Below are positions 47,185-56,215 of a stretch of DNA of 64,000 nucleotides, piece by piece (positions within the stretch are counted from its first letter, which is position 1; every line of letters starts with the position of its first letter). Source of the DNA: QHXN01 sp032162705 (GTDB lineage: Bacteria; Acidobacteriota; Blastocatellia; Pyrinomonadales; Pyrinomonadaceae); NCBI GenBank assembly GCA_032162705.1, contig JAVRON010000082.1, forward strand, positions 37,795-101,794, given 5' to 3'. The notes below the pieces were generated by a model that was not told where the DNA came from, ran no database searches, and saw only the letters and a list, made by a program, of their open reading frames with translations. The translations under genes and the position numbers were made by a program.

Positions 47185-48543
47185 CTATCCGCGCAGGACG
47201 GGGCGCGCTTCCGTAGAGCGGACGTGCGTGGGGAAGGAGCGATGCGTGCTCATGAGAAAGGCCGTGGAGCTTGCGCGCAGGGCGTTGCCGTGTGTCGCAA
47301 GCAATCGAGCCATATAACTGAAGGAGGTCGCGCCGTAGTAGTAGCCGTCGTGCAGAGAGACGAGCACATCCGCCGTGTGACGCACGCGCGGCGCGTAGAC
47401 CGATGCGTAGAGGTTCGCAAGCGCATCCGGGTATGTGTGCCCCCACGTACGCGCAAGCCAGTCTGCATCCCGCGCGAAACCTGCCTCGTCGAGTCGCCCC
47501 TCCAAGCCGAGGGCGCGCGCATCCTTTGAGAGACAGAGAGGGTCGCCGTCCAACTGTTCGTAGCGATAGAAAGTCTCGCCGCCGCGCTCATCGCGTAGTA
47601 TGCGCGCTCTCCCGGCAGCGCCCTTGACGATTGCCGTCCCGCTGCCCTCTTCGCGATAGACGCTCAGGTCAACGCCTTCAAGCCCCGCGAGCGCGTCGGC
47701 GACTTCGGCGCGGTCTGTCTCTTCACCGCAGTAGAGCGCCGCATAGCCGCATAGCCCGAAGCCGGGCGCTGAGACGCGGCGGCGGCCAACGCGTGTGGGG
47801 CGGCGCATGTTTGTGACGACCTCGTAGCCATTGCCGCGCAGGTGCGTCTGGAGTCGTACGCGCCGGTTCTCTTCGAGGTTCATGCCATGATCCGAGAAGA
47901 GCACGATCTCCGTCTCGGAACCGGCGGCCTTCTGAATCTCGCGCAGCAGACCTTCGAGCGAGCGGAGCGCTGTCAGGAGTCGAGCGGGGCCGCCGATGTG
48001 AAGCAGCCCGTCCGTCGCCTTCAGGAAACCGAAGAAGTCGCGCGAGGGCGGAGCCGAGAGGAAGCGCTCGCGGAAGCGGCGCATGTCCGCGCGCCAGACC
48101 GCATCGGTCGCAACGTAAATAAGAAACTCGAATGCCAGAGGCTCCTGATAGTCCAGCTCATCCATGTAAGAGGACGGAACCTTGTCGGGTGTGCGACGGC
48201 CGATGTACTTGCGCACGCCGCCGCGAAGCTCTCTGGCCTCGCGGTCAAAGTAGAGGCTCTCGTATCCGTTCGGCGGCGTTGCACCCAACATCTCCGCGAG
48301 CGCGACGTTCGTCAGCGTCGGAAAGGGAGAGAGCAGACGCGCAGGCTCTCTGAAGTTATCGAACAGGCCGCGCGACTTCGCCTCTTGGACGACCTCGAAC
48401 GGCACGCCGTCCAAACACAGGAGCAGGCGGCGCGTGCGCGTCTGTGGCCCGACGACGCGCCGTAGTGGGACTCTCGTGTCCGCTTCGCCTTCTCTCGCCG
48501 TCAGCAACGCCGTGGGGTCGTGCGAGGGGCAAACTTCATTCAT
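47185..48543 (-). CDS. Alkaline phosphatase-family / type I phosphodiesterase-like protein
   Basis: 452 residues, alkaline-phosphatase superfamily core. Metal/nucleophile blocks: LLLCLDGVPFEVVQEA (first Asp), SPFPTLTNVALAEM (Thr nucleophile), ETEIVLFSDHGMNLEE (Asp-His metal pair) and VSLHDGYYYGATSF (C-terminal His). This fits nucleotide pyrophosphatase/phosphodiesterase relatives. No signal peptide; MNEVCPSHDPTALLT is not hydrophobic, so it is probably cytosolic, unusual for the group. Substrate unknown. It stands between VWA and TPR genes on the same strand. Confidence 0.82.
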   Translation of the reverse strand: MNEVCPSHDPTALLTAREGEADTRVPLRRVVGPQTRTRRLLLCLDGVPFEVVQEAKSRGLFDNFREPARLLSPFPTLTNVALAEMLGATPPNGYESLYFDREARELRGGVRKYIGRRTPDKVPSSYMDELDYQEPLAFEFLIYVATDAVWRADMRRFRERFLSAPPSRDFFGFLKATDGLLHIGGPARLLTALRSLEGLLREIQKAAGSETEIVLFSDHGMNLEENRRVRLQTHLRGNGYEVVTNMRRPTRVGRRRVSAPGFGLCGYAALYCGEETDRAEVADALAGLEGVDLSVYREEGSGTAIVKGAAGRARILRDERGGETFYRYEQLDGDPLCLSKDARALGLEGRLDEAGFARDADWLARTWGHTYPDALANLYASVYAPRVRHTADVLVSLHDGYYYGATSFSYMARLLATHGNALRASSTAFLMSTHRSFPTHVRSTEARPVLRG

Positions 48544-48637
48544 AGGAGACCTTCCCTGCTCGCTCAGTCCGGACTCAGCTCGGAAACCTCAGAAGCCGCA
48601 TAAACACTGACTTAAACAGTAGCTTCCGGGCTGACTT

Positions 48638-50038
48638 CTAGTTCGTCTTCTGCGTCTTCGCGTCAGAGGCTTCGTCGTCCCCGCCCGCGTTCTCGCCGAC
48701 CTTGCGCGTCAGCTTGTATGGCTCCTTCAGTCCGCGCCTGGCGTCCTCGTGCGAGTCGTAGACGTTCGGGCGCGTGAGCACGGCCTTGTACTGCGTGACG
48801 GCCTCGTCGCGCTTGCCTGCAACGTCGAGCGCCTGTGCTTCACGCAGACGTGCGCGCGTGACCATCGTGTCCTGTGCGCCCGGTGCAGTGGCCGCCGCCG
48901 CGAGTTCTTTCGCCGCGCGCTCGGGTTGGCCTGCGACGAGCAGAGCTTCGCCGTAGTTGTAATGGACTAAGTCGAGCGGCGGGCGCGGCGCGTTCGGCGC
49001 GCGCGCGGGCACGAGCAGCGAGTCGAAGACGGCGAACGCCTCCGCTTCGGTCTTCTTCGCCGCCTCGGGGTCGGTCGTGCGGTCAACCTCCGCCTGCGAG
49101 ACGAGCGCGTCGGCAGCCTCCATCTTGAAGAGATAGTTGCGCGGGTACTTCGTCGCCAGCTCAGACGCGTATGTGTACGCATCGCGGAAGCGGCGCTCGC
49201 GCTTGAGGAGTGCGATTAGGAGCGAGCGTGCATCGTCGCGCGCCCAGTGGCCTTCGCGCGCAACCTCTTCGAGCGTCGCAAGGCCCCGCTTCTTCGAGCC
49301 GCGCATCCCGATAAACGTCGCGCCCAGTTTGACGAGCGGCGGGAGAGCGCCGACGACGTAGTCGTACATGCCGATAGTCACTTTGGCGTCCGTGTAGCTC
49401 GGGTCGAGCTTGAGGAGGTCGCGATGATGATCGACGGAGTCGGAGCCGTTGCGGAGCGCGGACATGAAACTCCGCTCGACCATGCTGCCCCACGCGGCCT
49501 TCAGTCCCTCGACCGCGCCGAGATAGTAGAGCGCATCCGCATCCTTCGGATTAGCTTTGAGCCGCGACTCGCAAAGCTCCTTCGTCCTGCGCGTCAGCTC
49601 GCGGAACTCGCCCGTCACCTTTACGTCGGCCTGATCGTCCTTCTCCTTGTAGAAGCCCTCGTTGTTATAGAGCGAAGCCTGTAAGCGCCGCGACTCGTTC
49701 AAGGTCTTCAGCCAGAGGCTCGCGGCGAGGAACTGATAGCCCGCGGGATGTTCGGGGAATACGACCGTCATCTCGTGGAAGCGGCGGCGCGCGCCCTCGT
49801 AGTCGAGATTGTAGAGCGCGTCGAAACCTTCCCCGCGCAAAGTGTCGAAGCGCTTCTGGTCGAACACCCCGCCGGCAGCGACTTTCTCGGTCGCGCCCTT
49901 CGTGGCCTTCTCAGCCGCGGCCTTCCCCGGCTGCGCGCTTGCTGCCGCCGCGCCCTGTGCCCTCTTCGTCTGTGCGACAGCGCCGAGCGCGAGGGTCGCC
50001 GTCAGAAAAATCGTCGTCAGCAGATTCTTAAACTTCAT
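48638..50038 (-). CDS. Exported TPR protein
   Basis: About 466 residues. Signal peptide MKFKNLLTTIFLTATLALGA, then an Ala/Lys-rich stretch and TPR-like helices (YEGARRRFHEMTVVFPEHPA, ADALYYLGAVEGLKAAWGSM, FRDAYTYASELATKYPRNY, QAKDVAGKRDEAVTQYKAVL-type segments). Resembles acidobacterial tetratricopeptide proteins of unknown role. Start choice: two ATGs at 50041 and 50038 follow a GGTGGGAATT that is itself duplicated; 50038 gives the cleanest signal peptide. Upstream of it, the duplicate copy makes an overlapping short out-of-frame ORF. Confidence 0.8.
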   Translation of the reverse strand: MKFKNLLTTIFLTATLALGAVAQTKRAQGAAAASAQPGKAAAEKATKGATEKVAAGGVFDQKRFDTLRGEGFDALYNLDYEGARRRFHEMTVVFPEHPAGYQFLAASLWLKTLNESRRLQASLYNNEGFYKEKDDQADVKVTGEFRELTRRTKELCESRLKANPKDADALYYLGAVEGLKAAWGSMVERSFMSALRNGSDSVDHHRDLLKLDPSYTDAKVTIGMYDYVVGALPPLVKLGATFIGMRGSKKRGLATLEEVAREGHWARDDARSLLIALLKRERRFRDAYTYASELATKYPRNYLFKMEAADALVSQAEVDRTTDPEAAKKTEAEAFAVFDSLLVPARAPNAPRPPLDLVHYNYGEALLVAGQPERAAKELAAAATAPGAQDTMVTRARLREAQALDVAGKRDEAVTQYKAVLTRPNVYDSHEDARRGLKEPYKLTRKVGENAGGDDEASDAKTQKTN

Positions 50039-50041
50039 CAT

Positions 50042-50079
50042 AATTCCCACCATCGAAAATAATTCCCACCATCAAAATT
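50042..50079 (-). repeat. 19-bp tandem duplication carrying a ribosome site and ATG
   Basis: Copies at 50042-50060 and 50061-50079. In gene sense each reads about GATGGTGGGAATTATTTT. The outer copy starts a 14-codon out-of-frame ORF that overlaps the real start codon. Confidence 0.9.
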
Positions 50080-50109
50080 CAAGTCGGGCGTGCTTATCCC
50101 GAGCCTGAC

Positions 50110-51270
50110 TCAAAAGCTTTCCAGGTACTTCACGCCCGCGCCCGTGTTGAAGAGCACGACGCGCTCGTCCGCCTGCACGTCTCCGCGCTCGATCAGCTTT
50201 CGCAGCGCGGGCAGACAGGCCGCACCTTCAGGAGCGACGAAGAGTCCTTCCGCCGCGCCCATCTCGTAAACGGCCGCGAGCAGTTCGTCGTCGCCGACCG
50301 CGATGGCCGTCCCGCCTGAATCACGCAGCGCGTCGAGGATGAGGAAGTCGCCGATGGCCTTCGGCACTCTCAAGCCCGAGGCGATTGTCGTCGCGCCCGC
50401 GAACTCGTCGGCGAAGCGCTTCCCTTCATCGAAGGCCCTGACAATCGGCGCGCAACCCTCGGACTGCACCGTGACCATCCGTGGCCTCTTACTTCCAATC
50501 CAGCCCATACGCTCCATCTCGTCGAAAGCCTTCCACATGCCGATGAGTCCCGTGCCCCCGCCCGTCGGATAGATGACCACGTCGGGCAACTCCCATTCGA
50601 GCTGTTCGGCCAGCTCATAGCCGAGCGTCTTCTTGCCCTCGACGCGATACGGCTCTTTCAAAGTCGAAACGTCGAACCATCCTTCCGACTCTTTACGCCT
50701 CGCCACTTCCGAGCCGCAGTCGGTTATCAAACCTTCGATGAGCGTGACACGCGCGCCCGTCTGTTCGCACTCGACGACGTTAGCGCGCGGCGTGTCGAGC
50801 GGCATGAAGATGTGTGCTTCGAGTCCTGCACGCGCGGCGTATGCGGCGAGCGCGCCCGCGGCGTTCCCGGCAGACGGCACGGCCAACTTCTCCACGCCCA
50901 ACTCCTTCGCCACGGAGACGGCGGCCGTCATCCCGCGCGCCTTGAAGCTCTGCGTCGGATTCTGCGACTCGTCCTTGACGTAGAGGTGCTTCAGCCGGAG
51001 CGACGCGCCCAGACGCTCTGTGCGCAGCAGCGGCGTCCATCCTTCTCCGAGCGAGACGATGTTTTCTTCGTGCTCGACGGGCAGCACTTCCATGTAACGC
51101 CATAGGTCGGCCCTTCTCCCCTTCAAACTCTCCCTCGTCAGCGTGCGCGCCGCCGCTTCCAAATCGTATCGCACCAGCAGCGGCTTACCGCACACGTTGC
51201 AGAGGTTGTGCAACCGCCGTGCCTCATGCCGCGCGCCGCACGCGGCGCATTCCAGATGCGTGACGTTCAT
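50110..51270 (-). CDS. thrC: Threonine synthase
   Basis: A 386-residue PLP enzyme converting O-phosphohomoserine to threonine. An N-terminal zinc-ribbon-like part has CAAC at 8-11 and CNVC at 24-27. The PLP Lys is Lys110 in NPTQSFKARG. The PLP phosphate loop is PTGGGTGLIG. SAGNAAGALAAYAARAG and VAPEGAACLPAL are further family blocks. The zinc-ribbon variety is the usual bacterial/archaeal short form. A GGGGAGGCGG ribosome site precedes ATG. No other threonine gene is beside it. Confidence 0.95.
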   Translation of the reverse strand: MNVTHLECAACGARHEARRLHNLCNVCGKPLLVRYDLEAAARTLTRESLKGRRADLWRYMEVLPVEHEENIVSLGEGWTPLLRTERLGASLRLKHLYVKDESQNPTQSFKARGMTAAVSVAKELGVEKLAVPSAGNAAGALAAYAARAGLEAHIFMPLDTPRANVVECEQTGARVTLIEGLITDCGSEVARRKESEGWFDVSTLKEPYRVEGKKTLGYELAEQLEWELPDVVIYPTGGGTGLIGMWKAFDEMERMGWIGSKRPRMVTVQSEGCAPIVRAFDEGKRFADEFAGATTIASGLRVPKAIGDFLILDALRDSGGTAIAVGDDELLAAVYEMGAAEGLFVAPEGAACLPALRKLIERGDVQADERVVLFNTGAGVKYLESF

Positions 51271-51735
51271 TGACTGCCGCCTCCCCGTATTCTGTTTTTT
51301 CCGCCCAAAATTATGACTTTACGCGCGCCCGCGCGACTCGAAGCGGGTAGGGTTTACGCCCTGTCGGGTGATGACTCTAGCCTTCAGGCGCGGCAACCCT
51401 CGGCGCGTTTGTGACACTTTCGAGTCTCTCACAACGCCGCTCCACATGTCAGGTGGAGCACGTCTGCTGCGGCCTGCTGAATGGGCTGGCAGCAGAGTGA
51501 ATCGGGGAGGGACTGAGACATATATGCGAAGTGACACGATTTTCTTAATTGAAAGTTTGTTGTAAGATAGGCAGCCTGACATCGCTCAGGCCTTGCCGTC
51601 TCTCAACGTAGAGGCTCACAAGATAGAACCTCGAACGGAATAAATCTTCTGTATGCGGCTGCCTCGCGGGCGGCTGGAAATTTACACCAACGTCTTCCTA
51701 TCTCGACAGACGCCACGCAGACTCCTTAATAATTT
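51271..51735. other. Divergent spacer between thrC and the TonB receptor
   Basis: About 465 nt with no gene. AT-rich sequence around 51535-51570 (TTTTCTTAATTGAAAGTTTG) may hold promoter elements, but I cannot assign hexamers with proper spacing. No repeat family seen. Confidence 0.45.
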
Positions 51736-54327
51736 ATGACAGTGATTCAGAGCATTGTTGGGCGCTTCGTTTCCCCGCTCGCGTCAGCACCTCTACGTGG
51801 GAGAGTCCGGCTCTGTTGCGTTTTGCTCTCGGTGATTCTCATTGCCACGCCAGCGCTCGGGCGGCAGATTCCGGCGAACAACACCGGCCTTCGCGTGGTG
51901 GTGCAGGACGCGCAACAGCGCGCCGTACCGGGCGCAACCTGCCTGCTGTTTCTTCCTACCGATCCGACTTCCGCCGCGTCGAGCGCGAGGGCCGACGAAG
52001 GGGGCGTAGCTGCTTTTCCGGCACCGCTCCGGCCCGCCACCTACACCCTCCGTGTTGAGGCTCAAGGCTTCGAGCCTCTGACGAGGGCCGGCGTCATTAT
52101 CAGAGAAGGCGCGTTGAACGAGATTGTCGTCGCGCTCATGGTCGCGCCGGTCTCGGAGAGCGTGACCGTCGCCTCTCCAGCCGGTGAGGCGACGACCGTC
52201 GAGGCCGGGTCTTCGCCGCCCGCGGCCAACCTCCGGCGCGAGACGCTCCGACGGCTGCCACTGGCAACCGCGCGCGTTGACGAAGCCCTGCCCCTCGTCC
52301 CCGGCGTCATACGCTCGTCCACCGGCGAGATCAGCATCGACGGGGCGAACGAGCAGCAGAGCGCATTGCTCGTCAACGGCCTCAACGCCGCAGACCCCGC
52401 GAGCGGAAACTTCCGGCTCAACCTCCCGGTCGATTCGGTCGAGTCGGTGCAGGTCTTCCAACATCCTTACACCGCCGAGTTCGGACAGTTCACTGGCGGG
52501 GTGACGCAGGTTGAGACCCGTCGCGGCAGCGAGCAGTGGCACGTTGAGTTCAACGACTTCCTCCCAGACCTGCGCTACAACAACGGTAAGATCAACGGCA
52601 TCGCGGAAGATTCGCCGCGTCTGAACTTCAACGGCCCCTTAATCAAAGACCGCCTGTTCCTGTCGCAATCGCTCTCCTACACCATTGCCAAGCAGCCGGT
52701 GCGCGGCCTCATTTTTCCATTCAACGAGACGAAGACCGAGGGCCAGAGTTACTTCACACAATTCGATCTGGTCTTGAGCAGTCGTCACACGCAGACTTTC
52801 ACTTTCGGATACTTCCCTGAGCGCGACCAGTTCGCGGGCCTCGACTTCTTCCGCCCGCAGCCAGTCACGCCGAACTACAAGCAGAAAGATTTCGTCTTCG
52901 CCGCACGCGACCACTATCAACTCGGCAGCGGGCTGCTGCAATCCGCTTTTTCCTTCAAGCGTTTCAATGCCGATGTCTGGGGTCAGGGCGAGGAGGAGCA
53001 GACGCTGACTCCGACAATCGAGCAGGGCAACTACTTCGCGACGCAGTCGCGGCGCTCACACCGCCTTGAGTTGTTCGAGGTCTACACCGCGCCCGAGAAG
53101 AACTTTCTGCGCCTGGGGCACGAGATCAAAGTCGGCTTTGACTTCAACAGCGTCGGTAATCTCCTGAACTATGCGGCGCGTCCCGTAAACATCACGCGTG
53201 AGGATGGCACGCTCGCCGAGCGAATAGTCTTTAGAGGCGTCCGTCCGATCTCGGCAGAAAACCGCGAGTACACCGGCTTCGTGCAAGACCGACTGCTCGT
53301 GCGTCCCAACCTTAGTTTCGACCTCGGGCTACGGTTTGAAGACCAGCGCATCGCGCACGAGAGCAACCTCGCGCCCCGCGCAGGCTTCGCGTGGTCGCCG
53401 CTGAAGGGAGACCGAACCGTCCTGCGCGGCGGCGTCGGCCTCTTCTATGACAAAGTGCCGCTCAACGTGCGGAGTTTCGCGCGCTATCCTTCCCGCACCG
53501 TGACGCACTATGGCGAGGACGGCATGACTGTTCTCGACAGCCATCACTTCGTCAACGTGCTGGTAGACTCCGCGCCCGTCGAGCCGCTGGACTTCAGACA
53601 TCGGTCGAACAGCGACGCCGGCTTCGTGCCCGAAAACCTGAAGTGGAACGTTCAGCTCGATCAGGTCGTCACGTCCTGGCTCGACCTGCGCGCAAACCTC
53701 ACCGGAAGCCGCACCGATCATATCTACATCGTCACCCCCGAGCTTGATTTCAGAGGGCGAAGCGGCATCGTGCTGCGCTCGGCGGGGCAGGCCACCTACC
53801 GCGCGCTAGAGTTGACCGCGCGTCTGCGTCTGCCGAACAAAGATCAGCTATTCGTCTCCTACGTCCGCTCACGCGCCCGCGGCGACCTCAACGACTTCAA
53901 CAGTTACTTCGGAGACTTTGGCGAGCCTGTCATCCGCGCGAACCAGTATTCCAACCTCCCCTTTGACGTGCCCAACCGGCTGCTCGCATGGGGTTCCTTC
54001 AGCCTGCCGCGACGCATTACCATCTCGCCCATCTTCGAGGCACGCACCGGCTTCCCTTTCTCCGTGCGCGACGCGGGGCAGAACTTTGTCGGAGCGCGCA
54101 ACGCCGATGCCACACGCTTTCCGGTGTTCGTTTCGCTCGACGCCGAAGTAGCCAAAGAGTTTCAGTTGACGAAGAAGTATGGCGTGCGTTTGTCGCTACG
54201 CGCCTTCAACCTGACCAATCACTTCAATCCGCGAGACGTTCACTCCAACACCGCCGACCCGCGCTTCGGCGAGTTCTTCGCCCCTTACCACAGATTTTTC
54301 TCAGGTGGCTTTGACATCATCTTCTGA
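51736..54327 (+). CDS. TonB-dependent receptor with carboxypeptidase-regulatory-like domain
   Basis: 863 residues. Signal segment about 1-43 (VLLSVILIATPALGRQ). CarboxypepD_reg-like Ig fold at about 48-130 (LRVVVQDAQQRAVPGATC). Plug at about 160-265 (LPLVPGVIRSS, ISIDGANEQQSALLVNGLNA, VQVFQHPYTAEFGQFTGGV). The rest is a beta-barrel ending in an aromatic (RFFSGGFDIIF). The family is greatly expanded in Acidobacteria. Substrate unknown; no TonB box was assigned. It stands alone. Confidence 0.92.
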   Translation: MTVIQSIVGRFVSPLASAPLRGRVRLCCVLLSVILIATPALGRQIPANNTGLRVVVQDAQQRAVPGATCLLFLPTDPTSAASSARADEGGVAAFPAPLRPATYTLRVEAQGFEPLTRAGVIIREGALNEIVVALMVAPVSESVTVASPAGEATTVEAGSSPPAANLRRETLRRLPLATARVDEALPLVPGVIRSSTGEISIDGANEQQSALLVNGLNAADPASGNFRLNLPVDSVESVQVFQHPYTAEFGQFTGGVTQVETRRGSEQWHVEFNDFLPDLRYNNGKINGIAEDSPRLNFNGPLIKDRLFLSQSLSYTIAKQPVRGLIFPFNETKTEGQSYFTQFDLVLSSRHTQTFTFGYFPERDQFAGLDFFRPQPVTPNYKQKDFVFAARDHYQLGSGLLQSAFSFKRFNADVWGQGEEEQTLTPTIEQGNYFATQSRRSHRLELFEVYTAPEKNFLRLGHEIKVGFDFNSVGNLLNYAARPVNITREDGTLAERIVFRGVRPISAENREYTGFVQDRLLVRPNLSFDLGLRFEDQRIAHESNLAPRAGFAWSPLKGDRTVLRGGVGLFYDKVPLNVRSFARYPSRTVTHYGEDGMTVLDSHHFVNVLVDSAPVEPLDFRHRSNSDAGFVPENLKWNVQLDQVVTSWLDLRANLTGSRTDHIYIVTPELDFRGRSGIVLRSAGQATYRALELTARLRLPNKDQLFVSYVRSRARGDLNDFNSYFGDFGEPVIRANQYSNLPFDVPNRLLAWGSFSLPRRITISPIFEARTGFPFSVRDAGQNFVGARNADATRFPVFVSLDAEVAKEFQLTKKYGVRLSLRAFNLTNHFNPRDVHSNTADPRFGEFFAPYHRFFSGGFDIIF

Positions 54328-54433
54328 GTCGTCAAGAAGACCCTTGCGTGATAAGTTGAAAAGTAGTTCTTAAAACACAGAACTGAACACCGGATGTAAA
54401 AGTGTTGAGAGCAACAAAATCTAAAATTCATCA

Positions 54434-55315
54434 ATGACGGCAATTCGTTTAGTCGCTCTCGACCTTGATGGAACACTGCTCGACTCGCGCGGCGAGTTGA
54501 CGGCGCGCAACCGCGCGTCGATTGACGCGGCGCGCGAGCGTGGCGTTTCGGTCGCGCTCGTCACAGGCCGCCGCTTCCGCGACGCGCGCCCGCTCGCGCT
54601 CGAACTCGGTCTCGACGTGCCGGTCATCACGCACAACGGCGCGCTCACCAAACACGCGCACACGCTCGAAACCGTCTGCGCCGTGCTGATGCCCGTCGAG
54701 ACGGCGCATGCGGTCGTCCGCGTCGGGCGCGCACACGCGGCGGACGCGCTCGTCAGCGATGACCATCTCGGCGCGGGAATTCTCGTCTACGACCAGCTAA
54801 GCCCCGGCAACACCGCGCTCGCACGCTACATCGCCTGGTCGCGCCGCGTCGTGGGCGAGGACGCAGCCGAGGCCATCCGACGCGTGCCTTCGCTCGAAGA
54901 GTATCTCGACCACGACCCGCTGCACGTCGCCTTCTCGGGAGGCTGCGCCGAGATGGAGCGTCTCGCGGACGTGATGCGGCGCGAGTTGGGCGAGACAGTT
55001 CGGTTGTTGCTCACGCTCTACCCGAAGATGGACTTCGCGCTGCTCGACGTTCTGCATCCCAGTGCGTCGAAGGGCGCGGGGCTTGCGGCTGTGGCCGCCG
55101 AGCAAGGGCTGACGCGCGAAGAGGTGATGGCCGTCGGCGACAACTTCAACGACCTGGAGATGTTGGAGTGGGCGGGCACGGGCGTCCTGATGGGCAACGC
55201 CGACCCGGCGCTCAGCGAGCGCGGCGACTTTTACAACACCGGCACGAATGACGAGGACGGCGTCGCCGCCGCCATCGAAAGATTCGTTCTTAAAGAAGTA
55301 GACAGTAATCAGTAG
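54434..55315 (+). CDS. Cof-type HAD hydrolase
   Basis: 293 residues, HAD superfamily with a C2-type cap (Cof/YbiV group). Motif I is LVALDLDGTLLD, motif II VALVTGRR, motif III Lys in SKGAGL, and motif IV VGDNFNDLEML. It dephosphorylates sugar phosphates, PLP or similar; substrate unknown. The last codons (EVDSNQ) and the TAG stop lie within a family C dispersed repeat, so the C-terminal tail is repeat-derived. Confidence 0.92.
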   Translation: MTAIRLVALDLDGTLLDSRGELTARNRASIDAARERGVSVALVTGRRFRDARPLALELGLDVPVITHNGALTKHAHTLETVCAVLMPVETAHAVVRVGRAHAADALVSDDHLGAGILVYDQLSPGNTALARYIAWSRRVVGEDAAEAIRRVPSLEEYLDHDPLHVAFSGGCAEMERLADVMRRELGETVRLLLTLYPKMDFALLDVLHPSASKGAGLAAVAAEQGLTREEVMAVGDNFNDLEMLEWAGTGVLMGNADPALSERGDFYNTGTNDEDGVAAAIERFVLKEVDSNQ

Positions 55316-55427
55316 ACAGTAGTCAGTAGTCGCTCCGCGCTATGACAGTTGACGCTGACACTCAGACGATTCATTGACGAAGGTTTTTCTACTGTCTACT
55401 GACTACTGTCTACTAACTACCGACTAC
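55298..55427. repeat. Dispersed inverted repeat, family C, copy 3
   Basis: Left arm GTAGACAGTAATCAGTAGAC with continuation to 55331; right arm TACTGTCTACTGACTACTGT continuing to 55427. It contains the stop codon of the HAD gene and ends about 14 nt before the cyclophilin ATG. Confidence 0.88.
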
Positions 55428-55441
55428 TTGAAGGAGACTTA

Positions 55442-55936
55442 ATGGCTAACCGCATTGCGAACATCGAGACGAACATGGGCACGATCCGCTTTGAGCTTTT
55501 GGAGGACGAGTCACCAAAGACGGCGGAGAATTTCCGTCTGCTGGCCGAAGCGGGCAAGTACGACGGCGTCATCTTTCATCGCGTCATCAAGGGCTTTATG
55601 ATTCAGGGCGGCGACCCTGATGGCACGGGTCGCGGCGGACAGTCGGCCTGGGGTGGGCGCTTTAACGACGAGATCAACCGCTCGTCGCAGCTCTACAGCG
55701 GGGCTTACGCGAAGGGCACCGTGGCGATGGCTAACGCCGGGCCGAACACCAACGGCTCGCAATTCTTCATCATGCACGCAGACTACCCGCTGCCACCCTC
55801 TTATACGAAGTTTGGCCGCGTCATCGAAGGCCAGGACATTGTGGACAAGATCGCCACCACGCAGACCGCCCCCGGCGACCGCCCCGTCAAGGACGTGGTG
55901 ATGCAGAAGGTGACGATTGAGGAACAGAAGCAATGA
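55442..55936 (+). CDS. ppiB: Peptidyl-prolyl cis-trans isomerase, cyclophilin type
   Basis: A 164-residue single-domain bacterial cyclophilin. Active-site blocks are VIFHRVIKGFMIQGGDPDGTG (FHRVI, FMIQGGD named as landmarks), GTVAMANAGPNTNGSQFFI and YTKFGRVIEGQDIVDKI. No signal peptide; cytosolic. SD GAAGGAGA precedes ATG. The stop codon TGA falls in a family B repeat fragment (CAATGACGAGTGACGGGTG). Confidence 0.97.
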   Translation: MANRIANIETNMGTIRFELLEDESPKTAENFRLLAEAGKYDGVIFHRVIKGFMIQGGDPDGTGRGGQSAWGGRFNDEINRSSQLYSGAYAKGTVAMANAGPNTNGSQFFIMHADYPLPPSYTKFGRVIEGQDIVDKIATTQTAPGDRPVKDVVMQKVTIEEQKQ

Positions 55937-55986
55937 CGAGTGACGGGTGATAAGTGACAGGTAGCCGCCGGAGGCGGCGGAAGAGT

Positions 55987-56156
55987 GTAGCCCACGGCGC
56001 GAGCCGTGGGGAGAAGGGCGATACAAAAAGAAATTGAGCCCCGGAGGGGCGGAAGAAGTCCGAGCTTGAGAACAATGCTGCTCGGACTTCTTCCGCCCCT
56101 CCGGGGCTTATGAAATTTCGATGTCGCCAATTCCCACGGCTCGCGCCGTGGGCTAC
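55987..56156. repeat. Nested palindromic element, family E
   Basis: The outer pair GTAGCCCACGGCGCGAGCCG and its complement (55987-56010, 56133-56156) encloses an inner perfect 28-bp pair beginning GCCCCGGAGGGGCGGAAGAA (56038-56065, 56080-56107) with a 14-nt loop. A further partial arm (CTTCCGCCCCTGATGGGGC) follows at about 56160. Confidence 0.9.
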
Positions 56157-56188
56157 ATTCTTCCGCCCCTGATGGGGCTGCTGCTTAA

Positions 56189-56213
56189 CTCGTCACTCGT
56201 CACTCGTCACTGC
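56189..56213. repeat. Dispersed repeat, family B, copy 2
   Basis: ACTCGTCACTCGTCACTCGTC followed by ACTG, ending 3 nt beyond the stop codon of the ankyrin gene. A matching GACGAGTGACGGGTGATAAG lies at 55934-55953, at the stop of ppiB, so the pair frames the family E element. Confidence 0.75.
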
Positions 56214-56215
56214 TC

